From: JBHENW01 sp046261875
Lineage (GTDB): Bacteria; Acidobacteriota; Thermoanaerobaculia; UBA5066; Gp7-AA6
Direction of reading: 5' to 3'
Length of the DNA: 30,674 nt
Assembly (NCBI GenBank): GCA_046261875.1
Contig: JBHENW010000028.1
Span: forward strand, 1-30,674
The notes beneath the pieces were generated by a model, which made no database searches, was not told the origin of the DNA, and saw only the letters and a program-made list of their open reading frames with translations. This document shows positions 24,351 to 30,674 of this stretch, piece after piece; position 1 is the stretch's first letter, and each line of letters starts with the position of its first letter. The position numbers and the translations under genes are program-made.

Positions 24351-25259
24351 ATGTTGCCGCCGGCCGGCCATCGGGCCCGCCAGAAGTGGGTCGCGCACGG
24401 GCTCTCCAACCGGATCGTGTACGGCGGGCTCCATTACGGCGCCCGCTGGCTTCCGATGCCCGTCCTCTCCGGAATCAACCTCTTCGGGAACACGCTCGCC
24501 CTGGCGCTGCTCCGCAAGACCCCGCGGGACATCCGCGAGAACCTCCGCCTCGCGCTCGGGGTTCCCGACGCAGTGGCCGGACGGCTGACGCGCCGCCTCT
24601 TCTTCGAGTACGGGCGCGCGGTCATCGACGTCTGGCGGCTTCGGAGCGAGGCGTTCGTGCCGGAGATCACCACCTTCCGAAGCGACGCGCAGGTCCTCCG
24701 CGACGTCCGCAGCGGCGGGCGGGGATTCCTCCTCGTGACCGGTCACGTCGGCAACTGGGAGATGGGCGCCGTGACGTTGCGCCGCCACGACCTGACGCCC
24801 GCCGTCGTCGGCCAGCCGGAGCTCGACCCGGACGTCCAGGAGATGCGCCTCGCCCTGCGGGGCCGCCTCGGTGTCGAGTCCATCGACATCGGATCTTCGA
24901 TGGGCACGGCCTTCAAGGTCCGCAAAGCCGTGGACGCGGGACGCGCCGTGGCGCTTCTGGTGGATCGGGCCTACGCGGAAGACTCCGTCGTCGTGCCCTT
25001 CTTCGGCCGGCCGACGCCGTTCCTGCGATCGCCGGCGCTGCTCGCGCGCTTCGGCGACTGTCCGATCCTGCCCGGTTTTTTCCTGCGCAACCCGGACGGA
25101 ACCTACCGCAACGTCTGGGGCCCGGTGCTGCGCCACGACCCCGCGCTCTCCGTCGAGGAAGATGCCGCGCGCATCATGGGAAAGGTGGCGGCGGCTCTCG
25201 AGGAGGTCATCCGCCGCCACCCGGAGCAGTGGTTCAACTTCTACAGGTTCTGGAACTGA
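24351..25259 (+). CDS. LpxL-like lipid acyltransferase
   Basis: This 302-aa protein is of the lauroyl/myristoyl acyltransferase family that adds a fatty acid to lipid A precursors or related lipids at the inner membrane. The catalytic HxxxxE is TGHVGNWEMG (His132, Glu137). Downstream it has AVALLVDRAY and VPFFGRPTPFLRSPALLA, the usual donor/acceptor region, and ends QWFNFYRFW as in the family. A membrane-associated segment lies near residues 33-55. ATG 24351 lies just after the short divergent promoter region; a much longer upstream reading is the shadow of the radical SAM gene. Some relatives act on glycolipids other than lipid A. Confidence 0.9.
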   Translation: MLPPAGHRARQKWVAHGLSNRIVYGGLHYGARWLPMPVLSGINLFGNTLALALLRKTPRDIRENLRLALGVPDAVAGRLTRRLFFEYGRAVIDVWRLRSEAFVPEITTFRSDAQVLRDVRSGGRGFLLVTGHVGNWEMGAVTLRRHDLTPAVVGQPELDPDVQEMRLALRGRLGVESIDIGSSMGTAFKVRKAVDAGRAVALLVDRAYAEDSVVVPFFGRPTPFLRSPALLARFGDCPILPGFFLRNPDGTYRNVWGPVLRHDPALSVEEDAARIMGKVAAALEEVIRRHPEQWFNFYRFWN

Positions 25260-25274
25260 TCGGAGTGACCCCGC

Positions 25275-25712
25275 TCAAACCATCTTGACGCCGGGAGGGG
25301 GCGCGACCTGGTTGAAGTCCTTGATGTTCTGCGTGAACCAGAGCCTGTAGCCGTACGGGTCCTCGACCGCGAAGTTCCGGTCCCCCCACCACTGCATCGT
25401 CAGCGGCTCCGTGATCCGGACGCCCTTGTCCCGGACCTCTTCGTGGTACGCGTCCACGTCGCCGACGTAAATGTAGAGCTCGACCGGCCGGCGGGTCGGA
25501 TACTTCAGCCCCGTCCCTTCGACCTTTTCCATCGGCCGCGTGAACATCACCATCGCGCCGTCTCTGGTCACGATGCCGAAATCGAGCTTTCCGTCCTTGC
25601 CGACCATCCCCATCATGTGGGCAAAGCCGAGCTTGTCGATGTAGAACTCCCGCGCTTTTTCCACCGAGTCCACCGCGACCTGCGGAACGACCGTCGATGC
25701 CTGCTCTGCCAT
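25275..25712 (-). CDS. VOC-family (glyoxalase/bleomycin-resistance-like) protein
   Basis: This 145-aa protein has the two beta-alpha-beta-beta-beta halves of the vicinal oxygen chelate fold: VDSVEKAREFYIDKLGF near 15-31 and VGDVDAYHEEVRDKGVRI near 83-100, then FAVEDPYGYRLWFTQN. The family includes glyoxalase I, dioxygenases and drug-binding proteins; the substrate cannot be told here. It ends 15 nt from the convergent acyltransferase gene and starts 14 nt after the DUF6265-like gene stop, with a Shine-Dalgarno (GGAGAGG) before the ATG, so it is probably cotranscribed with that gene. Confidence 0.9.
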   Translation of the reverse strand: MAEQASTVVPQVAVDSVEKAREFYIDKLGFAHMMGMVGKDGKLDFGIVTRDGAMVMFTRPMEKVEGTGLKYPTRRPVELYIYVGDVDAYHEEVRDKGVRITEPLTMQWWGDRNFAVEDPYGYRLWFTQNIKDFNQVAPPPGVKMV

Positions 25713-25726
25713 GGTCTCCCTCTCCT

Positions 25727-26263
25727 TCAGTTGAGTCCCACCTTCTTGTGGCGACCCTCCAGTTCCTGGATCTCTCCGTTCTTCTGCCGCACGGCAACGA
25801 AGAATCGCATTCCATCGGGGCCCTCTTTCCGATACGTGATGCCGTCGAAGTACGCCTCGCTCTCCGTCCGCTTCACCAGCGGAAACGCGCGGACGACGTC
25901 CTTCTCCTCCCAGCCCTTCAGCTCGCGATCAAAGTGCTTCAGCTTGAGGACCAGCGACCCTTCTTCCTCGACGATGTAGATCAGCTCGGAGAAGACGATC
26001 TTTCCGTCCCGCACCAGGCGGAACATGCCGATCATCGTGTCCCCTTCGGGGGGCGCGAAGATTTCTTCTCCCCGGCCGCCCATGAACTCGCCGACCCATC
26101 GTCCGGTCAGCCACGCCAGGTCCGCCACCTTGGCTTTCGGCGAAGCCTGGGACTTCTCGAGCTTCAGCGTGTTCGGCGTGCTTCCGGCCTGACCCCGCGC
26201 GGCGGGCGCGGCCCCGACGAGCCCCGCTGCTACCACCGCCCCAACCACCCATCCCGAACGCAT
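25727..26263 (-). CDS. Exported DUF6265-like protein
   Basis: This 178-aa protein has a signal peptide (MRSGWVVGAVVAAGLVGAAP, cleavage near ARG-QA). The mature protein contains LAWLTGRWVGEFMGGRGEEI, PPEGDTMIGMFRLVRDGK, IVFSELIYIVEEEGSLVLKL and a KHFDRELKGWEEKD segment, the pattern of DUF6265-type exported beta proteins. Its function is unknown. ATG 26263 is preceded by GGAGG at a normal distance, so it is preferred to an in-frame start at 26305. It is divergent from the TrmB-type regulator and is the likely first gene under that control. Confidence 0.87.
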   Translation of the reverse strand: MRSGWVVGAVVAAGLVGAAPAARGQAGSTPNTLKLEKSQASPKAKVADLAWLTGRWVGEFMGGRGEEIFAPPEGDTMIGMFRLVRDGKIVFSELIYIVEEEGSLVLKLKHFDRELKGWEEKDVVRAFPLVKRTESEAYFDGITYRKEGPDGMRFFVAVRQKNGEIQELEGRHKKVGLN

Positions 26264-26315
26264 GCATGCCTCCTTTCTTGGAAACGAGCCTAGGTTCCGC
26301 CACATGGCTTTTCAT

Positions 26316-26331
26316 CTACTTTTTGGAGTAG
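26316..26331. promoter_or_regulatory. Candidate operator palindrome between DUF6265-like gene and TrmB regulator
   Basis: CTACT (26316-26320) and AGTAG (26327-26331) form an inverted repeat around TTTTGG in the only AT-rich stretch of the 78-nt divergent region. It resembles the TACT-spacer-GAGTA element bound by halophilic archaeal TrmB, although the spacer here is shorter. Autoregulation and control of the divergent gene are plausible. Confidence 0.4.
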
Positions 26332-26341
26332 AAATCGCGGA

Positions 26342-27196
26342 GTGCACTGGCCCGATTTCGCGCTGCTCGACGACGCGGGCTTTTCGCTCTACGAGAAGCG
26401 GGCGCTCGTCACGCTGGCGCGCCTCGGCGTCGCCGACGCGGCGACCCTCTGTCGCGAGGGAGAGGTCCCGACCTCGAAGATCTACCTGGCGATGGAGAAA
26501 CTCACGCGGCTCGGCCTCGCGGAGGCGCAGGCGACGCGGCCCAAGCTCTATTCCGCCCTCCCTTCCGACCTCGTCGTGGACCGCCTCGTGGAGGTCGCCC
26601 GCGACCGTGCGGAGCTCTTCGCCGAGCGCGCTCCGACGCTGCGACAGGCGCTCGCGCGGCTACCCGGGCGGCTGCGCGGACGGCAGGCGTTCGTGGATAT
26701 GGCGCTCGGGATGGAGAGCCACGTCAAGCGCCACGTCGCCCGCCTCGGCTCCGCGCGCGAGCGGGTTCTCTCCTACATGGAGGAGGGGGACCTCGTCGCG
26801 ATCGAGCGGGTGGCCGCGGAAGGATGGGACGTCGTCCGGCGGATCGCGCGCAACGCGCAGATGCGCAAGATCGATCACCGCGTCGTGTTCGGCTTCTCCG
26901 ATCGCACGGCCGCGCGCTTGATCGAGTTCCTCGGGGCGCACGGTCCCGCTCTGGGGCATCTCTCCGGCGTGCGCTACTCGGGGGAGCTCGGCCACCCGTT
27001 CCACGTCGTGGACGGGGAGACCGTCATCCTCGCGCTCGACCATCCTTTCGTCCCGGAAGGACGCTTCGCCTCGCTGCTCGTCCGCGACCGCGGCCTGGCG
27101 GACAGCCTGTCCGCCGGGTTCGAGACTCTCTGGCAGAAAGCCCTGCGCGACCTGCGCGAGATCCGATTCCATCCCCGCCGGGACCGCCGGAGCTGA
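26342..27196 (+). CDS. TrmB-type transcriptional regulator
   Basis: This 284-aa protein has an N-terminal winged helix (about 12-75): GFSLYEKRALVTLARLGVAD, EVPTSKIYLAMEKLTRLGLA and KLYSALPSDLVVDRL, the hallmark of TrmB/Dip2-like regulators. A helical linker and a C-terminal effector-like domain follow (VVFGFSDRTAARLIEFLGAH, GELGHPFHVVDGETVILALD). TrmB proteins commonly sense sugars and repress transport genes. The start is GTG at 26342; the GGAG at 26325-26328 is rather far away. No transporter lies next to it, so the target may be the divergent exported-protein gene or distant. Confidence 0.87.
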   Translation: MHWPDFALLDDAGFSLYEKRALVTLARLGVADAATLCREGEVPTSKIYLAMEKLTRLGLAEAQATRPKLYSALPSDLVVDRLVEVARDRAELFAERAPTLRQALARLPGRLRGRQAFVDMALGMESHVKRHVARLGSARERVLSYMEEGDLVAIERVAAEGWDVVRRIARNAQMRKIDHRVVFGFSDRTAARLIEFLGAHGPALGHLSGVRYSGELGHPFHVVDGETVILALDHPFVPEGRFASLLVRDRGLADSLSAGFETLWQKALRDLREIRFHPRRDRRS

Positions 27197-27212
27197 CGGC
27201 GGAGGCGGAGCG

Positions 27213-28481
27213 TCAAACGGACGGCGTCGCGTCCGGCGACGGACGCTTCCACTTCCCGTAGACGTAGTTGCCGCAGCAGCGGGCGCAGATGGGCAGCGGT
27301 TCGCGGGCGAGCTTTTCGCGGAAGGCGCGCGCCTTCTCTCCCCTCCAGATTTCCGCGAAAGACGAGCGCCGCACGTTCCCGATGAAGTAGTCGGGAAAAT
27401 CTCCGCAGAAGCAGACCTCGCCGTCCGGCTCCACCTGGGCGAAGTACCACGCGACGGGACAGAGCTCGTGACCGAAGGTCTGCCCGAAGTCCGTGAAGTA
27501 GTCCGGCACTTTCTCAGCCGGCACGTCCGGCACGAAGGAGACCCAGGGTTTTCCGCGGAGAGAGTCGAGGTAACGGCCTCGCCGGAGGCCCTTCAAGAGG
27601 GGGACGAGCCGGCCGAGCCGGAGTCGGGACTCGTCTCCCGCCGGCCATTCGAAGTCGAAGCCTTTCCAGGAATCACCGGCGATCCCGAAAGTCTCCCGCA
27701 TCACGCGCGAATACTCCGCCCCGGCTCGGGGCGGGACGAACCAGCGCAGCCCGACGTTGATCGTGTCCAGGGGCATGGAGCGGAGCGCCCGGACGGCGTC
27801 CCCGATCGCCTGGACGTTGAGCTCCGTGATCGGCAGGATGGCGATCTGCATCGGCACCGCGCGCGCGAGCTTCTTGCGCCAGCCCGAGACCGCGGCGACG
27901 CCGGCTGCGGCGCGGTCGAAGCTGCCCGTCTGTCCGCGGATACGGTCGTGCAGGTCCCGCGGTCCGTCGAAGGAGACGGCGATCGAGTCGATTCCCGCCT
28001 CGACGAGCTCCCGCGCGCAGGCTTCGAGCCGGCTTCCGTTGGTGATGATCGAGCAGGTCAGGCCCCGCGCCTTGACCTCCCGGACCAGGGGCAGGATCTC
28101 CGGAAAGAGCAACGGCTCGCCGCCGAAGAGGCTCACGATCGGCCGGAAGGACGCGATCTCGTCGAGGAGACGGGCGTAGTCCGCGACGGAGAGCTGGCGC
28201 TTCCACCCGATGAGCTCCCGGATACGCCGGCGCTCGCGCTCGCCGTCCGTCGCGGAGGAAGACTCGCCGGGCCGGAAGATGCCGGTCTCCCCCCACTGGC
28301 CGCACATGCGGCAGCGCAGGTTGCAGAGGTTCGTCACGCGCAGCTGGACGAACGTCGGCATCGGGAGCGATTCCGGGCACGGAGCCGCGAGGTGTGCCTC
28401 GACGGCGCGGCGGCCACTGCGCATGCGGCCGAGGTGCTCGCGCGCGAAGCCGGCGAGCTCGATGCCGCGGCGGAAGCTCAC
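27213..28481 (-). CDS. Radical SAM protein with SPASM-like C-terminal cysteines
   Basis: This 422-aa protein has the radical SAM cluster motif CNLRCRMC (Cys53, Cys57, Cys60) followed by GQWGETG. It then has FGGEPLLFPEILPLVREVKA and CSIITNGSRL, typical of the core. The C-terminal part has CPVAWYFAQVEPDGEVCFCG and PICARCCGNYVYGKW, a cysteine-rich SPASM/twitch-like region for extra iron-sulfur clusters. Such enzymes modify peptides or proteins, or act in cofactor synthesis. GTG 28481 overlaps the TGA of the metallopeptidase gene (GTGA), so it is translationally coupled to it. No small precursor-peptide gene is seen nearby. Confidence 0.87.
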   Translation of the reverse strand: MSFRRGIELAGFAREHLGRMRSGRRAVEAHLAAPCPESLPMPTFVQLRVTNLCNLRCRMCGQWGETGIFRPGESSSATDGERERRRIRELIGWKRQLSVADYARLLDEIASFRPIVSLFGGEPLLFPEILPLVREVKARGLTCSIITNGSRLEACARELVEAGIDSIAVSFDGPRDLHDRIRGQTGSFDRAAAGVAAVSGWRKKLARAVPMQIAILPITELNVQAIGDAVRALRSMPLDTINVGLRWFVPPRAGAEYSRVMRETFGIAGDSWKGFDFEWPAGDESRLRLGRLVPLLKGLRRGRYLDSLRGKPWVSFVPDVPAEKVPDYFTDFGQTFGHELCPVAWYFAQVEPDGEVCFCGDFPDYFIGNVRRSSFAEIWRGEKARAFREKLAREPLPICARCCGNYVYGKWKRPSPDATPSV

Positions 28482-29911
28482 GGGGCGCCGGGCGACGGCG
28501 CGTAGAGTTCGATGACGCGCGCGATCCCCCGGCGGCAGACGGCGCAGAAGGGGACCTCGTTGCGGCTGAACATCACGCAGTCCGCCTGCGGCCGGTAGTA
28601 GCCCCGCGCTTCGTACATCGCGCCCTCGAAGGCCCCGACCTGGCCCGCGTATTTCTCGGAGGAGAGCTGCCTCGTCTCGAGGGCCTTCTGTTCGCGAAAG
28701 AGCGCATCCATCTCTTCCTCCGGCCGGCCCTCCGCGCGGATCTTCCTTCGGCGCGCCTGGATCTCCCGCGCCTGCTTCTCGAAGGCCTCCTTGTTCCATG
28801 GGGTCGGAACCGGCGTGCCCTTCGCGACGAGGTCCTTCCACTTGAGCGCCTCCGGATCGGCGAGGGCCGTGGCGTTGACCTCCCACGGCTCCAGGCGCTC
28901 CGCGGCCGGCTCGTAGGCCACGTCCGAGGGGTAGTACTCGTCGGCCAGGCCGGCGAAGTGGTGTCCGAATTCGTGCACGAACACGTAGGGCGACCAGGCG
29001 CTGTCCGCCGCCACGGTCGAATAGAGGCCGAAGATCCCTCCCCCGCCGTAAGTCCTCGTGTTCGTCAGGATCTCCACGAACTCGTAGGGCGCGAACGCGG
29101 CGACGTCGCGGAAAGCGCGGTTCTCGAAAGTCAGGACGTAGCGCTCCGAGCCGAAGGCGTCGTACGTCGCGCCGATCGGCGAGCGCCGGTGAATCCCGGT
29201 CGAGGGGCGAGAGACGCCGGACTCGGCGGAGGGCGGACAGAGACCCCAGACGTTGAAGTCCTTGCGACGCTCCCGAAAGGGGGAAAAGGAGAAGAGGATC
29301 TCGACGAGGCGCCGGACGTCTTTCTCGAACTTCGGACGCTCCGCGGCCGTGTAGCCGTCCCCGATGATGAGAAAGTCCACCTTCGAGGCGGGGTCGCCGT
29401 GCTTTTCGATCGCCAGGAGCTCTCCGGGCCGGGGCGGGGCGGAACTGTCCACGAACCGATCGGACGGATCGACGAGCACGGACCAGACTTCGCGGAAGGC
29501 GTTGCGCGAGTCGCGCTTTTTCAGGACGACCTGGACGGGGCCCGCCGGCGCCGGGAACCGGAGCGACTCGTGGAAGGTCCGGTGCATCTGGCGCGCCTCA
29601 CCCGTCGTCTCCCACTCCCCGTAGATCGACGCGAACCCCCGGGAATAGACGGGTCGGTTCGTCTTGCGGTCCACGACCTCGAAGAAGTACTTGCCGAGGT
29701 TGGTGTCGTCGATGGCGCGGGCCGCGTGGCCCGGCCACTCGAGGGGCTCGAGGACGACGCGGTCGAGGCTGAAGCGCTCCTCCGTCGCGTTGCCGGTGTG
29801 GTAGTAATCCACGCGCATCGTTCGTCCAGGGGATTCGGGGCCCGCTGCGGCGTCCCCGGCCGCCGGCGAGAGCATCAGGACCAGGAAGAGACAAGCGATA
29901 CGAATGACCAC
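28478..29911 (-). CDS. Exported M64-type zinc metallopeptidase
   Basis: This 477-aa protein has a signal peptide (VIRIACLFLVLMLSPAAG). An N-terminal beta domain (about 30-160) is followed by the peptidase domain, opening with VDFLIIGDGYTAAERPKFEK. The catalytic motif HEFGHHFAGLADEYY carries zinc ligands His313 and His317, catalytic Glu314 and third ligand Asp324 (HExxHxxGxxD, as in the IgA-peptidase M64 family). A charged insert (about 375-405) and a C-terminal CAVCRRG follow. It likely acts in the periplasm or outside the cell. The GTG at 29911 lies within a palindrome. It leads a two-gene operon with the radical SAM gene. Confidence 0.88.
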   Translation of the reverse strand: MVIRIACLFLVLMLSPAAGDAAAGPESPGRTMRVDYYHTGNATEERFSLDRVVLEPLEWPGHAARAIDDTNLGKYFFEVVDRKTNRPVYSRGFASIYGEWETTGEARQMHRTFHESLRFPAPAGPVQVVLKKRDSRNAFREVWSVLVDPSDRFVDSSAPPRPGELLAIEKHGDPASKVDFLIIGDGYTAAERPKFEKDVRRLVEILFSFSPFRERRKDFNVWGLCPPSAESGVSRPSTGIHRRSPIGATYDAFGSERYVLTFENRAFRDVAAFAPYEFVEILTNTRTYGGGGIFGLYSTVAADSAWSPYVFVHEFGHHFAGLADEYYPSDVAYEPAAERLEPWEVNATALADPEALKWKDLVAKGTPVPTPWNKEAFEKQAREIQARRRKIRAEGRPEEEMDALFREQKALETRQLSSEKYAGQVGAFEGAMYEARGYYRPQADCVMFSRNEVPFCAVCRRGIARVIELYAPSPGAP

Positions 29912-29918
29912 TGTGGTC
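29906..29918. promoter_or_regulatory. 13-nt perfect inverted repeat over the metallopeptidase start
   Basis: GACCAC-T-GTGGTC covers the GTG start of the metallopeptidase and part of the 38-nt gap to the divergent cysK. It could be an operator or an RNA hairpin hiding the start codon; chance is also possible in GC-rich DNA. Confidence 0.3.
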
Positions 29919-29949
29919 CGTCTATCCTACGCCTCCGAAGGAGCACACC

Positions 29950-30674
29950 ATGATCCATGAAAACATCCTCGGCACGATCGGGAACACGCCGGTCGTCCGC
30001 ATCCAGCGGCTCGCCCCGAAGCACGCGACGATCTTCGTCAAGTGCGAGGCTTTCAACCCGCTGTCCTCCGTTAAGGACCGGCTCGCGATCGCGATCATCG
30101 AGGACGCGGAGCGGCGCGGCACGATCAAGCCGGGGCAGACCGTCGTCGAGGCGACTTCCGGCAACACCGGGATCGCCCTCGCGATGGTCTGCGCGGTCAA
30201 GGGGTACCCGTTCGTCGCGGTGATGTCGGACAGCTTCTCGGTCGAGCGGCGCAAACTCATGCGCATCCTGGGAGCGAAGGTCATCCTCACCCCGGCGGCG
30301 GAGCGGGGCACCGGCATGGTCAAGAAGGCCGAAGAGCTGGCGAAGAAGAACGGCTGGTTCCTCGCGCGGCAGTTCGAGAACCTCGCGAACCCCGAGTACC
30401 ACCGCAACACGACGGGCCCCGAGATCCTGCGCGACTTCGCTAGCCGGCGGCTCGATTACTGGGTCACCGGCTACGGGACCGGAGGCACGCTGACCGGGGC
30501 CGGCGACATGATCAAGCGGGCGCGTCCCGACGTGAAGATCGTCGTGACAGAGCCGGAGGGGGCCGCTCTGCTGTCGGGGCGCGAATGGAAGCCGCACAAG
30601 ATCCAGGGCTGGACGCCGGACTTCATTCCCGCCGTGCTGGACCGTGAGATGGCCGACGAGATCGTCCTCGTCAC
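29950..30674 (+). CDS. cysK: Cysteine synthase (O-acetylserine sulfhydrylase), 3' end beyond window
   Basis: The first 241 residues are present. The PLP enzyme forms cysteine from O-acetylserine and sulfide. It shows ILGTIGNTPVVRI (6-18), the PLP lysine in NPLSSVKDR (Lys42), the substrate loop TSGNTGIALA, and the phosphate-binding GYGTGGTLTGAG. A good Shine-Dalgarno (GAAGGAG, 29937-29943) precedes the ATG. Close relatives (CysM, cystathionine beta-synthase) share these motifs, but the overall pattern is closest to CysK. It is divergent from the metallopeptidase gene. Confidence 0.93.
   Translation, partial: MIHENILGTIGNTPVVRIQRLAPKHATIFVKCEAFNPLSSVKDRLAIAIIEDAERRGTIKPGQTVVEATSGNTGIALAMVCAVKGYPFVAVMSDSFSVERRKLMRILGAKVILTPAAERGTGMVKKAEELAKKNGWFLARQFENLANPEYHRNTTGPEILRDFASRRLDYWVTGYGTGGTLTGAGDMIKRARPDVKIVVTEPEGAALLSGREWKPHKIQGWTPDFIPAVLDREMADEIVLV

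Noticed and set aside
1..30674. tRNA, rRNA, CRISPR or IS elements
   Set aside because: No tRNA T-arm/cloverleaf pattern, no rRNA core sequence, no regularly spaced repeats and no transposase or terminal inverted repeats were seen.

Overview
The window is a high-GC chromosomal segment (by eye about two-thirds G+C, many CGC/GCG/CTC codons) from a Gram-negative bacterium. A lipid A/phospholipid-type acyltransferase, exported beta-barrel-like proteins and a PKD-bearing sugar dehydrogenase-like protein fit a diderm. The mix of hemerythrin/KGG stress proteins, a CheB-CheR-kinase giant and many exported proteins of unknown function is reminiscent of Acidobacteriota (for example Thermoanaerobaculia-like lineages), but this is inference because no rRNA or marker gene is present. 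No tRNA, rRNA, CRISPR array, IS element or prophage was seen. Genes are densely packed, with many 1-8 nt start/stop overlaps.

Layout. 1-1959 (-): 3'-truncated secreted glucose/sorbosone dehydrogenase-like protein with a PKD domain. 2053-5787 (-): a tightly coupled four-gene operon, in transcription order an unrecognised 247-aa protein, a stand-alone LigD-type polymerase/primase, a stand-alone ATP-dependent DNA ligase and an FRG-domain protein. This is a split NHEJ-type repair module without Ku in the window. 5850-7165 and 11293-12543: two related stress loci, each with a hemerythrin (HHE) protein and a small Gly/Ser(/Arg)-rich protein ending in SKKK. They flank a galactose-use operon (7177-11310, +: GH2 glycosidase, galT, galK).

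12875-16334 (-): a translationally coupled trio of glycosyltransferase, UDP-galactopyranose-mutase-like flavoprotein and DUF2071 protein, probably for surface glycans. The interval 16335-16503 holds a strong T-tailed hairpin on the + strand, a candidate small RNA or terminator. 16504-22252 (-): a 1535-aa CheB-CheR-PAS-histidine kinase-receiver protein and a separate CheB-like methylesterase with a zinc-ribbon tail.

22343-26263: exported and lipid-related genes (DUF1579-like protein, B12-type radical SAM protein, LpxL-like acyltransferase, VOC protein, DUF6265-like protein). 26342-27196 (+): a TrmB-type regulator with a palindrome in its upstream region. 27213-29911 (-): a translationally coupled M64-type metallopeptidase and SPASM-like radical SAM protein. 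29950 to the right edge (+): cysteine synthase, truncated.

The best candidates for undescribed biology are (i) the four-gene polymerase/ligase/FRG/unknown operon, and (ii) the duplicated hemerythrin plus Gly/Ser/Arg-rich low-complexity protein loci, in which one hemerythrin itself carries RGG/SR-like disordered ends. Both suggest damage or desiccation tolerance, but that is inference from context.
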